Of a DNA stretch of 48,510 bases, positions 16,415-24,992 are shown piece by piece. The notes below the pieces were generated by a model. That model was not told the DNA's origin. It ran no database searches and saw nothing but the letters and a program-made list of their open reading frames with translations. The first letter of the stretch is position 1, and every line of letters begins with the position of its first letter. The position numbers and the translations under genes were made by a program. Origin of the DNA: an uncultured Chloroflexota bacterium (GTDB lineage: Bacteria; Chloroflexota; Dehalococcoidia; Lucifugimonadales; CAJXCD01); assembly GCA_913051545.1 (NCBI GenBank), contig CAJXCD010000010.1, positions 1 through 48,510 of the forward strand, written 5' to 3'.

Positions 16415-17647
16415 ATGTCAACACGAAGAAAAAGTGCTTCTCTTACACCTAAAGAAGCACGTGAACTACATGAAACTGCACTAGTAATAGATAGTCAGCA
16501 GCCGGGGGCGACTTCGGGAATGTTATTTAGTGACAGTATGAAAGAATGTTTGAACAGATATATTGAAGAGGGATTATCTCGTTCAGAGATACTGCGACTC
16601 ATGCGACATATGGCTGTTGAAGAAATCAAAAACTCTTCAAGTGCCCGGGAATTATACGTGAACCTTTGGGAAAAATCTGGTGTAACCGTAGCCAGTGGTA
16701 CATATGCATCACTAAATCCCCCAGATGATGCCTTTCATGACTCATTTACAGCAATGACACAGGCTAGGGCAATGATTGATGCTCTAGACGATGAAATACG
16801 GTTGGTCTTGACATCTAAAGACATAGAAAAAGTTTATGCCGACAGTAAACGTGGAGTGATATTCGATTTCCAAAACACTACTCCCTTCGGTAGCGATTTA
16901 AGTAAAATAGAACTGTTCCACAACTTGGGGTTGCGAGTAGTACAACTCACCTACAACCTAAGGAATCTAGTCGGTGACGGGTGCACCGAAAGATACAAAA
17001 CAGGTTTGACATATTTTGGATTAGAAGTAGTTCAACGCCTAAATGAGTTAAACATGATAGTCGATGTAAGCCACTGCAGTGAACAAGTGGGATGGGATGC
17101 CATAGAAATATCAAATTCACCGGTTATAATTACCCATTCTACAAGTAATACAATTTGTTACCATGACAGAGGTAAGGGAGATGAGCTGGCGAAAGCTGTA
17201 GCAGACCAGGGTGGTTATTTTGGGGTTGCGGCTATAGGGGGATTCCTTTCTGAAACTACAGAAATTACTTTGGACCACTTTGTTGATCATGTGGAACACT
17301 TAGTAAATGTCATGGGTATAGACCATGTGGGGATAGGATGCGACAAATGCGGTCCAGGACCTGGAACAGAATCAAATATACTGTTTCCTGACGATTTGGG
17401 ACCTTATGATATGACATACATGTTTAAGGATAACCCAGATCCACGCAGTGTCCCGCAAGGATTTAATTGGTCAGGATTTCGACCTGAACACCGCTTGAGT
17501 GACGATCACAGAATAGATGGCTTCGATCAATTCACGGATTGGCCTAATATCACTCTTAAATTAGCAGAGCGTGGATTCAATGAGGAAGAATTACGTAAAC
17601 TTCTCGGACTAAACTACTTACGGGTTTTTAGAGATATAGTGGGGTAA
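16415..17647 (+). CDS. Peptidase M19 (membrane dipeptidase) family protein with degenerate zinc site
   Basis: A 410-residue TIM-barrel protein of the renal dipeptidase family. Family hallmarks include MIVDVSHCSEQVGWD (His220), PVIITHS (His241), HVGIGCDKCG where HVGIGSDFDG is usual, and the C-terminal ERGFNEEELRKLLGLNYLRVF. The first metal site is altered: the normal DGHND at the N-terminus is DSQQP (26-30), and the bridging Glu is Gln153 in IFDFQNTTP. Thus the ligands of one zinc appear lost while the His pair of the other remains. It may be a mononuclear hydrolase or a non-catalytic member. The ATG follows CAGGGGG. The SDR gene starts 33 bp downstream, probably in the same operon. Confidence 0.87.
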   Translation: MSTRRKSASLTPKEARELHETALVIDSQQPGATSGMLFSDSMKECLNRYIEEGLSRSEILRLMRHMAVEEIKNSSSARELYVNLWEKSGVTVASGTYASLNPPDDAFHDSFTAMTQARAMIDALDDEIRLVLTSKDIEKVYADSKRGVIFDFQNTTPFGSDLSKIELFHNLGLRVVQLTYNLRNLVGDGCTERYKTGLTYFGLEVVQRLNELNMIVDVSHCSEQVGWDAIEISNSPVIITHSTSNTICYHDRGKGDELAKAVADQGGYFGVAAIGGFLSETTEITLDHFVDHVEHLVNVMGIDHVGIGCDKCGPGPGTESNILFPDDLGPYDMTYMFKDNPDPRSVPQGFNWSGFRPEHRLSDDHRIDGFDQFTDWPNITLKLAERGFNEEELRKLLGLNYLRVFRDIVG

Positions 17648-17679
17648 AATTACATCCCAATCTTATTTGGAGAAAATAA

Positions 17680-18450
17680 ATGAGACTTAAAAACAAAGTA
17701 GCACTTATAACCGGGTCGGCTAACGGCGTAGAAGGCGAACTTATGGGTTTTGGCGGAGCAGCCGCCAGGATGTTTGCACGTGAAGGTGCAACGCTAGTTT
17801 TAGCAGATATAAACGATGAATCTGGCATCCGAACAGCCACACAAATTGGAGAATTAGGAACCAATATAGAATATCTAAGGTTAGACGTGACTAGAGAAGA
17901 TGAGTGGGCAAATGCTATTGATTTCACTACTTCACATTTCGGCCGTCTTGATATCCTTGTAAATAGTGCCGGTGCAGGAGCTGAAACAGATGTAGAGCAT
18001 ACTACACTGGAGATTTGGGAAGGACAAATGGCTGTTCACGCTAGAGGTACTTTTCTTGGAACCAAACTAGCTATACCTGAAATGCGTAAGATTGGTGGAG
18101 GATCAATCATCAACATATCTTCAACTTACGGAATAGTTGGAAGTGACACTGCAACTGCTTACCATGCAGCGAAAGGGGCTGTGCGCCTTTTTACTAAAGC
18201 AGCAGCCGTTCAATATGCCAAGGAAAATATACGAGTGAATTCAATCCATCCAGGATATGCAATCACGCCCTTAACTGAGGGTGTCTATGACGACCCTATC
18301 AGTGCAGCACCAATTCTTGAACGAGTTCCTATCGGAAGGATGGCTGTCGCCGATGATGTGGCATATGGAATACTATATCTGGCTTCAGATGAATCTTCGT
18401 TCGTTACTGGCACCGAACTAATTATAGATGGCGGTATGACGGCACGTTAA
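17680..18450 (+). CDS. Short-chain dehydrogenase/reductase, classical
   Basis: A 256-residue SDR. The cofactor loop is extended: TGSANGVEGELMGFGGAAAR (11-30) replaces the usual TGxxxGIGxxxA and has about five extra residues. Asp43 at the end of beta-2 (VLADIN) favours NAD(H). The catalytic residues are intact: Ser148 (NISS), Tyr161 and Lys165 (YHAAK). IHPGYAITPL is the typical PG region after beta-6. The ATG follows TTTGGAG. It sits directly after the M19-like gene, so both may act on the same substrate. The compound oxidised is unknown. Confidence 0.92.
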   Translation: MRLKNKVALITGSANGVEGELMGFGGAAARMFAREGATLVLADINDESGIRTATQIGELGTNIEYLRLDVTREDEWANAIDFTTSHFGRLDILVNSAGAGAETDVEHTTLEIWEGQMAVHARGTFLGTKLAIPEMRKIGGGSIINISSTYGIVGSDTATAYHAAKGAVRLFTKAAAVQYAKENIRVNSIHPGYAITPLTEGVYDDPISAAPILERVPIGRMAVADDVAYGILYLASDESSFVTGTELIIDGGMTAR

Positions 18451-18490
18451 ACACAATCGGCTCCTCATATAAACACCGACTCGTTTGTCT

Positions 18491-19537
18491 TCACACCGAA
18501 CCTGATTGCCCTCTGGCACTTCCTGTGAGACGAATACGCGGGTCGACAATCACAAGCAAGAGATCAGATACCAAAGTCCCTACAACTGTCAATCCTGAAA
18601 GCATTAGTATCATTGCCGAGGTCATTAATGCATCCTGAACCATAACGGCTTCTAAAAAAATGGGACCAATTGTGGGCAAACTCAATACTATCGATACTAT
18701 TACACTACCGCTTACCAATCCCGGCAACATCCCTCCAATTCCACTTATAAATGGATTGATTGCAACTCTGACTGGATACTTAACTATGAGTCTCCACCCA
18801 GGCATACCTTTAGCTTTGGCAGTGACAACATACGGCTTATCTAATTCATCCAAAAGATTGTTTCTCATAACCCTTATTAATCCGGCTGTCCCAGCTGTAC
18901 CTAAAACTATCCCTGGAATTATCAAATGCTGTAGCATATCTATTACCCTTCCTACACTCCAGGGAGCAGTAAGATAATCACCGGAAAATATACCACCGAC
19001 GCTATGATCAAAGTATGCGTAGGCTACATACATCAATACTAAGCCGAGAAGAAAATCAGGAACAGCCAACCCAGTAAACCCTATAAATGTAAAAACGTAA
19101 TCACCTATAGAATGCTGTCTTACAGCAGAGTATATACCTACAGGCAGAGAGAATATCCAGGTTATGACCGCCGTGAATATAGATAAATATATTGTATAAG
19201 GTAAGTAATTTTGGATTGGTTCTACCACCGGAACTCCCTGAGGCGTGGCACCCGCTATACTAGTATATGAAGTACCAAAGTCTGCCCTGAAGATTATTCC
19301 AGACACCCAACGCCACCACTGTAAAATTAATGGATCGTTTAAGCCCCACTCTTCCCTCAGTTTTTCAGCATCCACACTAGCTATAGTATCTTTATTAGCT
19401 CCAACATCTGGCAACATATCAATATATTGATCAACCATGTCTCCTGGAGGAAGCTGAACAATAAAGAAGGATATGAATGATATAACCAGAAGAGTAAAAG
19501 CTGCCAGTAAAATACGTCTCACTATATAAGAGAGCAC
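18491..19537 (-). CDS. ABC transporter permease, DppB/OppB family (orphan)
   Basis: A 348-residue inner-membrane permease with six predicted helices. It opens MLSYIVRRILLAAFTLLVIS, typical of dipeptide/oligopeptide permeases, and contains the cytoplasmic coupling segment NLLDELDKPYVVTAKAKGM (EAA-type loop) plus the terminal VDPRIRLTGSAR. The start is GTG at 19537, preceded closely by AAGGAGGG. Usual partners (second permease, solute-binding protein, two ATPases) are not adjacent: the neighbours are an SDR converging from one side and a divergent PhyH gene on the other. It must work with subunits encoded elsewhere, possibly those next to the truncated paralogue at 1-57. Confidence 0.92.
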   Translation of the reverse strand: MLSYIVRRILLAAFTLLVISFISFFIVQLPPGDMVDQYIDMLPDVGANKDTIASVDAEKLREEWGLNDPLILQWWRWVSGIIFRADFGTSYTSIAGATPQGVPVVEPIQNYLPYTIYLSIFTAVITWIFSLPVGIYSAVRQHSIGDYVFTFIGFTGLAVPDFLLGLVLMYVAYAYFDHSVGGIFSGDYLTAPWSVGRVIDMLQHLIIPGIVLGTAGTAGLIRVMRNNLLDELDKPYVVTAKAKGMPGWRLIVKYPVRVAINPFISGIGGMLPGLVSGSVIVSIVLSLPTIGPIFLEAVMVQDALMTSAMILMLSGLTVVGTLVSDLLLVIVDPRIRLTGSARGQSGSV

Positions 19538-19652
19538 AAACCCTCCTTAACCAACAGGCGAACCATTTTCTACAGAGTCCCAATACTACCATTAATTTAA
19601 CTTCCATTCATTATTTCCGTTATACTTATGTGATCGAATGGAGGAAAATAAT

Positions 19653-20621
19653 ATGACAAATGAACTAAACTTTAATCCACCTTTTCCAGCTTTAACTCCA
19701 GCCCAAAGATACCACCTTGATGTTAACGGCTATGTTGTAGTCAACGATGTACTCGACAAAAATGAGGTTCAAACGCTCTACAACGTCATTCATCGTCTGA
19801 AAGACGAATTCATGTCAAATGAGAATCCGTGGGATGCTAACATTAGGGGAGCAAGCATTGTTGGACACGACGCTTATGACAACAGAGTTTTCTTTAGAGA
19901 CATGTTAGAAGCTGAACCGGAATTCTTACAACATGCATCTAATAACAGAATCGTAGGTATGGTGGAAGAGGTAGTCGGGCAAAGGGTGCGACTTACTGAG
20001 CAGAATGCTTACATAAATTCCCGTAATTTCAACAATCCTTACAAGGGACCCGGACGATACCTTTGGCACCGTAATAGACCAGAATCAAATACTTACACAG
20101 ACAATGGACTTTTTCATTGCAATTTCGTTAAATCAATAACAAATCTTAGTGATATTGGAGAAGACGATGGAGGAACATGTGTCATAGCTGGAAGTCACAA
20201 AATTTCAGCACCGGAAGAGTCAATTGTTAAAGCTTCTAGAGAAAACCCGGACTTAATTCACAAAGTGATAGCACCGGCTGGATCAACCTTGATATTCTGT
20301 GAAACTCTTCTCCACACCACTGGAGACATAGTAAGTGACCGAGAACGTACAATTATAATAAATGGATATCATCCTTGGAACAGGTTTAACGAGAGTTGGA
20401 ATAATTTCAGCGATGAATTCAAAGCTAGAGTACCAGAAGAATTAAACTCATTGATATTTGGAACATACCTTGAACCCAGGTTAAGACGTCGTCCACTAGG
20501 GGCAGATGTTGGCACAATAACACCATCAAATCATCTGGATGGGTGGTCACTTAAATCAGAAAGCCCAGACTCATATGAAACTGATGAATTAAGTAGACCT
20601 AACAAGAAGGAATTCTGTTAA
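19653..20621 (+). CDS. Phytanoyl-CoA dioxygenase family protein with H-x-N in place of H-x-D
   Basis: A 322-residue PhyH-fold protein, clearly related to the family by YHLDVNGYVVVNDVL near the start and VIAGSHK (177-183). It belongs to a different subgroup from the three 260-residue paralogues in this window. The first iron-binding motif is uncertain: both candidates, WHRN (His139/Asn141) and FHCN (His155/Asn157), have Asn where Asp normally ligates iron. A distal His221 (LLHTTGD) and an Arg near 232 remain. The start used is ATG 19653, because the GGAGG just upstream overlaps the in-frame ATG at 19638, making that one part of the ribosome site. It is divergent from the orphan permease. Substrate and activity are unknown. 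Confidence 0.85.
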   Translation: MTNELNFNPPFPALTPAQRYHLDVNGYVVVNDVLDKNEVQTLYNVIHRLKDEFMSNENPWDANIRGASIVGHDAYDNRVFFRDMLEAEPEFLQHASNNRIVGMVEEVVGQRVRLTEQNAYINSRNFNNPYKGPGRYLWHRNRPESNTYTDNGLFHCNFVKSITNLSDIGEDDGGTCVIAGSHKISAPEESIVKASRENPDLIHKVIAPAGSTLIFCETLLHTTGDIVSDRERTIIINGYHPWNRFNESWNNFSDEFKARVPEELNSLIFGTYLEPRLRRRPLGADVGTITPSNHLDGWSLKSESPDSYETDELSRPNKKEFC

Positions 20622-20671
20622 TCAGTTACTCTTACAATGTCACCGTAATGACTAACAGAATGTGAGACAGC

Positions 20672-21046
20672 ATGGAAGAAATTAAGATTTGGATATCAGG
20701 TGCTGGTACTGGATTAATAGCTACTGTAACATTCCTGATCGCCAATATAATACTAAGCCTAGATGGTACATTAACTCTAGTTGAATTTGGAGTTAACATG
20801 CTTATGCCTGCCTTGGCCGGGATAGTAGCGAATAAAATATTTCATCAAAATCTCATACTATTACTAATTGTGGCTTACCTTACCGCCGTTATACCAGTTA
20901 GCACGGCGCTATTCGGAGCACCAAATACAGGAATTGAAGTTATTATATCCCTTTTAATCATGGGAACTATCGGTGGATTAATTTGGATCACTCCATTTGT
21001 AATTTGGAAGATCATTCTTCATAGGTTAATACGTAAAGATACTTGA
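20672..21046 (+). CDS. Small membrane protein of unknown function, about four helices
   Basis: A 124-residue, very hydrophobic protein with predicted helices at about 9-29, 34-53, 58-80 and 88-114. It ends in a short positively charged tail (HRLIRKDT), so the C-terminus is probably cytoplasmic. No family is recognised and no conserved polar motif stands out. It begins 50 bp after the PhyH gene on the same strand and may be co-transcribed. The codon pattern and open frame look genuine. Confidence 0.6.
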   Translation: MEEIKIWISGAGTGLIATVTFLIANIILSLDGTLTLVEFGVNMLMPALAGIVANKIFHQNLILLLIVAYLTAVIPVSTALFGAPNTGIEVIISLLIMGTIGGLIWITPFVIWKIILHRLIRKDT

Positions 21047-21116
21047 ATATCTATTTAAATACGTGATTTGTACTTCACTGGGCCATTAAAAATCCTGATG
21101 TACAGGGTGACATTTA

Positions 21117-21383
21117 GTGAACATTGGCAATTTAAAAAATAGAAGGATCATAGGATTACCTATAGAGTTTGCTACCGTTGTTGTTATATCAGCTATGTTA
21201 GTAATTTACACGAGTGGATGGATAGCGGCCTCTGGTATAGAAAATCGAGTCGATTCTATCCAAAATACTGCATTTGACACTTCCACAGGTTCAAACAATG
21301 TGCTAGACAATGAAATTCCAATACAGACATGGGAACGGGTGGCACTTTTTATATGCCCGCTTCACCAAATCCCACTAAATTGA
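21117..21383 (+). CDS. Possible small single-helix membrane protein
   Basis: An 88-residue candidate with a GTG start preceded by CAGGGTGA at suitable spacing. A charged N-terminus (NLKNRRI) precedes one hydrophobic segment at about 13-38, and the rest is polar. It overlaps the start of the following MFS gene in another frame, so the last part is compressed. No family is recognised. It may be real and translationally linked to the MFS gene, or a chance frame; only the ribosome site and plausible topology support it. Confidence 0.4.
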   Translation: MNIGNLKNRRIIGLPIEFATVVVISAMLVIYTSGWIAASGIENRVDSIQNTAFDTSTGSNNVLDNEIPIQTWERVALFICPLHQIPLN

Positions 21384-22678
21384 GTAAAGTAAATTCAATA
21401 GATTCACAAAGTTCCAAACCTACTTTTTATTGGCATTACGCGTGGGTAGTGCTTGCAATTGCAGTAATTTTACAGATGGTCGGATCATCGATCCGAATGG
21501 CATTTGGCGTATTTATTGACCCTCTAAGCGACACCTTCGAATGGGATCAGGGAAACATCACTCTCGCTTACGCAATCAACAACATCGTCTCAGCACTGGC
21601 TTCTCCAATGGCCGGACGACTGGGTGATTATTTTGGTACTCGTAAGGCAATGGCTTTGGGTGGAACGATGTTTATAGTAGGCATGTTGATTACTGGAGTA
21701 ATTAGCCATCTATGGCAATTCTATCTAGCTTACGGGGTATTCTTAGGGATTGCTCAGGCTATCTTCTTGGTTCCAATGGTTCCTGGCGTAATGCGATGGT
21801 ACAGGCGACAACTAGGGTGGGCAATGGGCCTACTAATGGCATCATGGGGTATCGGTCCTGCAATATCATTCCCACTTATGAGTTATATGATTATTCATTT
21901 GGAATGGAAATTTGCTTTTTGGACCACAGCTTTCGGGTCTGCTGTGATAATTGCTTTATTGATATACCTATATAAAAATTCTCCTTCTGAAATGAATTTG
22001 CAACCATACGGAAGTGTGCCTGGAGAAATAATTGGTGATCCACCGGAAACAAACAAAGCCAAAACCTCAATATTTATAGGTCACATGAAGAAAACTGCTG
22101 CATATTACAACATGAGTTCTATACATTTCTTAGGGTGTGTAGGACACGCTATCATTTTAGTCTACCTTATACCTATTGCAGTTAGGGAAGGTTTGTCACC
22201 AGTTTCTGCGGCAACTATTTTAACTGTTATGGCAATTATAAGTGTTCCTTCCAGAATATTCGTGCCTGTCCTATCTGATAAATTCGGGGTGCGAACGGTA
22301 ATGGCTATATTTTTCTTCTTACAGGGGATCACTGTTATCATGCTTTTCTGGACCCACGAATACTGGACGTTTTATCTGTTCGCTCTACTTTTCGGCATAG
22401 GATATGGCGGAGAATCTGGGGGATTCCCTATCCTAAACCGGAAATATTTCGGGTACGCTCCACAAGGGTCACCATATGGGTTTCAAATGTTCGGTGCTAG
22501 TTTGGGTATGGCATTAGGAGGTTGGATAGGAGGCGAGATATTTGTCATAACTGGCACTTATGATATCGCCCTGATGATTTCGGTTGCCGCGAGCTTGGCT
22601 GGAATGGCTTCAATAATATTGCTTGAACCTACAGACAGATTACTAATTCCGGACTGGGAATCTATCACTAATGAATAA
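21353..22678 (+). CDS. Major facilitator superfamily transporter (monocarboxylate/oxalate-formate type)
   Basis: An MFS protein with twelve helices. Helix 1 reads HYAWVVLAIAVILQMVGSSIRMAFGVF, the opening seen in monocarboxylate and oxalate:formate antiporter-like members (MCT/OFA). Motif A is GRLGDYFGTRK, repeated in the second half as VLSDKFGVRT. The start used is ATG 21353, with GGGTGG upstream at workable spacing; an in-frame ATG at 21329 would add eight residues. It probably moves an organic acid across the inner membrane, in line with the many acid-degrading enzymes nearby. It converges on the alpha/beta hydrolase gene with only 4 bp between stops. Confidence 0.88.
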   Translation: MPASPNPTKLSKVNSIDSQSSKPTFYWHYAWVVLAIAVILQMVGSSIRMAFGVFIDPLSDTFEWDQGNITLAYAINNIVSALASPMAGRLGDYFGTRKAMALGGTMFIVGMLITGVISHLWQFYLAYGVFLGIAQAIFLVPMVPGVMRWYRRQLGWAMGLLMASWGIGPAISFPLMSYMIIHLEWKFAFWTTAFGSAVIIALLIYLYKNSPSEMNLQPYGSVPGEIIGDPPETNKAKTSIFIGHMKKTAAYYNMSSIHFLGCVGHAIILVYLIPIAVREGLSPVSAATILTVMAIISVPSRIFVPVLSDKFGVRTVMAIFFFLQGITVIMLFWTHEYWTFYLFALLFGIGYGGESGGFPILNRKYFGYAPQGSPYGFQMFGASLGMALGGWIGGEIFVITGTYDIALMISVAASLAGMASIILLEPTDRLLIPDWESITNE

Positions 22679-22682
22679 TTTT

Positions 22683-23480
22683 TTAGGAATGCCTACTAAG
22701 AAAATCTAAGGTGACTTCATTAAATTCCTTTGGATTCTCTATGTTATGAAGGTGACCACCTCCAACAAATTCTACTAATTCTGAACCTGGTATGTTTTCA
22801 GAGACTTCCTTTGCATACATTGGTGGTACAGCCACATCAAATGTACCAACCGTAATTAAAGTAGGGACATTTATCTGGTTAAGTCTAGATAGCGTATCGT
22901 GATGTAAATTAGCTGAATAAAGGCCAATGAGATCATTCACGTTCGGTTTAGACCTTACTATAGCCTCAATATATGCTAGTACTTTGCCTCGATTATTTGC
23001 CATGAATTCTGGTGTGTAGAACCACAGAGAATTTATCTCATAAAAATCACGGATATTTAATTCCTCTAAAAGTTTTATTTGTGCATTAAACTTTCGTTTG
23101 GCATAACCATACGCTCTACCCCAAGTACCATGTAGCTGAAGTGTTTTAACTAAATCAGGTCTCCTAATCGCAAGTTCTTGGGCTACACAAGAACCAAGGG
23201 AAAGACCAGACACATGTGCTCTTTTGATCCCCAATTTATCCAAAAGTAGAGCTGTATCATTAGCCATCAAAGGCACTGATATTGTATCTGTTCCACCAGA
23301 GGTTAAGCCTGTTCCTCTATTATCCATTCTGATACATTCGTACTTGTTAGTATATGAATTGATTTGGTGGTTCCAACATTTATGGTCTAATCCCGTACCC
23401 ATAATTAAGACTAAAGGGAAGCCACTCCCATCTCGACGGTAAAATGTTCTCAATCCTGTTTCTAAATCTATTTTAGGCAC
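22683..23480 (-). CDS. Alpha/beta hydrolase
   Basis: A 265-residue alpha/beta hydrolase. The nucleophile elbow is GLSLGS with Ser94, the oxyanion strand segment LVLIMGTG, and RMDNRGTGLTSGG is the usual conserved loop. The acid is in VGTFDVAVPP and the catalytic His in GGGHLHNIENP. No signal peptide is visible. Family members hydrolyse esters, lactones (for example 3-oxoadipate enol-lactone) or C-C bonds; the specific substrate is not readable. It converges on the MFS gene at 21353-22678 and is divergent from ychF. Confidence 0.9.
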   Translation of the reverse strand: MPKIDLETGLRTFYRRDGSGFPLVLIMGTGLDHKCWNHQINSYTNKYECIRMDNRGTGLTSGGTDTISVPLMANDTALLLDKLGIKRAHVSGLSLGSCVAQELAIRRPDLVKTLQLHGTWGRAYGYAKRKFNAQIKLLEELNIRDFYEINSLWFYTPEFMANNRGKVLAYIEAIVRSKPNVNDLIGLYSANLHHDTLSRLNQINVPTLITVGTFDVAVPPMYAKEVSENIPGSELVEFVGGGHLHNIENPKEFNEVTLDFLSRHS

Positions 23481-23594
23481 TGTGTTTTTACCTGATGTAG
23501 TTGTTATAATCCTGAGTCCACATCGTAATAGGAGATGTTACCAGACTCATGAATAATAATATCAAACTCTCGAGTGAACATATTGATGCGGTGA

Positions 23595-23635
23595 ACCGTC
23601 CCACGGGAATTGTATCAAACCGCCCTGAGGACGGT
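23595..23635. other. GC-rich inverted repeats in the hydrolase-ychF intergenic region
   Basis: ACCGTCC (23595-23601) pairs perfectly with GGACGGT (23629-23635). Two smaller hairpins compete with it: CCGT/ACGG at its left end, and ACCGCC around TGA with GGACGGT (23619-23635, one mismatch). The segment is markedly richer in G+C than the surrounding AT-rich DNA. It could be a structured leader of ychF, of the hydrolase on the other strand, or an operator. No known riboswitch is recognised. Confidence 0.35.
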
Positions 23636-23718
23636 GCTAATTACGCAATAATTGTAATCTCTTTCATTTATACTATTGGTATGTTAAGCATCAATAAATT
23701 CGTATGGTGGCAAGCTTA

Positions 23719-24810
23719 ATGGAAATTGGAATTATTGGGCTCCCCCGGAGTGGTAAAACCACTATATTTAATGCACTTACCAGAGGTAATGCTAACGTTT
23801 CTGTTTACACCGATAAACCAAACATAGGAATCAGTAAAGTTCCGGACATTCGGTTAGAAAAATTGGCAGCCATGTATAAACCTCAACGCGTTGTACAAGC
23901 CGAGATCACTTACACAGACTTACCGCCACCACCAGAAGGTTCAGGTAATACAAGAGGAATTGGAGGACAGCATCTGAATTTCCTTCAATCAGTTGATGCT
24001 ATTCTTATTGTGGTAAGAGAATTTGAAGATTCTGGAGTAGCCCATATTGACGAAACTATCGATCCTATACGTGACGCACAAAGTTTAATGTTGGAGTTAG
24101 TGATTTCAGACCTCACTATTATCGATCGAAGGATACTGAAACTAGAAGAAAGTCTTAAAGGAGCAAAAGCACAGGAAAGAGAAAGTATTTCTCGTGAAAA
24201 CACTCTCCTGGATAAAGTTAAAACTCAGCTAGAATCAGGGACAAACTTAAACCAGCAAGATCTTTCTTTAGAAGAAATCAGACGCCTGTCTGGATTTGGA
24301 TTACTAACTACTAAACCGCTTGTTATAGTAATGAATATCAGCGAAAATCAACTTAGCAACATTGACGTCTTGGAACAAAACATCAGCGGTATATTTTCGG
24401 AAAGCAATGTGAGAAGTGCTGTGGTATGTGCTGACCTGGAAATGGACCTATCTCAGATGACATCTGAAGAAGAACTAGAATTTAGAAATCAATTGGGAGC
24501 TGTAGAACCAGGATTAAATAAAATGGTAAAACTATCATATGATGTGGTCGGTCAAATTTCATTTTTCACTGTGGGAGAAGATGAAGTAAGGGCATGGGAA
24601 ATCAAGCATGATACGGTAGCCCAAAAAGCGGCAGGGAAAATCCACACTGACTTGGAAAAAGGGTTCATCCGAGCTGAAGTAGTGACATATGAAGACCTAA
24701 TTGAATTAGGAAGCCTTAGTAAAGCACGCAACAATGGCGTATTGCGCCAAGAAGGGAAAGACTATACTGTAAAGGACGGTGACATAATGCATGTGCTGTT
24801 CAATGTCTGA
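23719..24810 (+). CDS. ychF: Ribosome-associated ATPase/GTPase YchF (OLA1 family)
   Basis: A 363-residue OBG-family protein. The P-loop is IGLPRSGKTT, the G3-type region is YTDLPPPPEG, and the G4-like motif is VMNISEN (NxxE rather than NKxD), the change that gives YchF its preference for ATP. A helical coiled region at about 125-195 is followed by the TGS domain, with ISFFTVGEDEVRAWEI and DLEKGFIRAEVV near the C-terminus. Family members bind ribosomes and affect translation and stress responses. The start used is ATG 23719, with GGTGG at good spacing; ATG 23704 would add five residues not typical of the family. Confidence 0.93.
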   Translation: MEIGIIGLPRSGKTTIFNALTRGNANVSVYTDKPNIGISKVPDIRLEKLAAMYKPQRVVQAEITYTDLPPPPEGSGNTRGIGGQHLNFLQSVDAILIVVREFEDSGVAHIDETIDPIRDAQSLMLELVISDLTIIDRRILKLEESLKGAKAQERESISRENTLLDKVKTQLESGTNLNQQDLSLEEIRRLSGFGLLTTKPLVIVMNISENQLSNIDVLEQNISGIFSESNVRSAVVCADLEMDLSQMTSEEELEFRNQLGAVEPGLNKMVKLSYDVVGQISFFTVGEDEVRAWEIKHDTVAQKAAGKIHTDLEKGFIRAEVVTYEDLIELGSLSKARNNGVLRQEGKDYTVKDGDIMHVLFNV

Positions 24811-24922
24811 TTTCGGATAAACAAAAATTTCTAAAAAACACACTAATTAAAGATATTGATAGAGAATTTGAGATACCGTTTATATCAGAGAATCCAGAAT
24901 GAAGTAAAGAGCATCATTTCCT

Positions 24923-24949
24923 CAATCTTAGGGATATACCTAAAGATTG
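24923..24949. repeat. Imperfect inverted repeat before an MFS gene
   Basis: CAATCTTAGG (24923-24932) and CCTAAAGATTG (24939-24949) are inverted copies with one bulged base and a GATATA loop. The repeat lies about 45 bp upstream of the MFS start. There is no T-run, so it is more likely an operator or chance repeat than a terminator. No regulator gene is adjacent. Confidence 0.3.
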
Positions 24950-24992
24950 GTATAGACTAATATAGTATCCATGAAAACACAGTGTGTTATAT

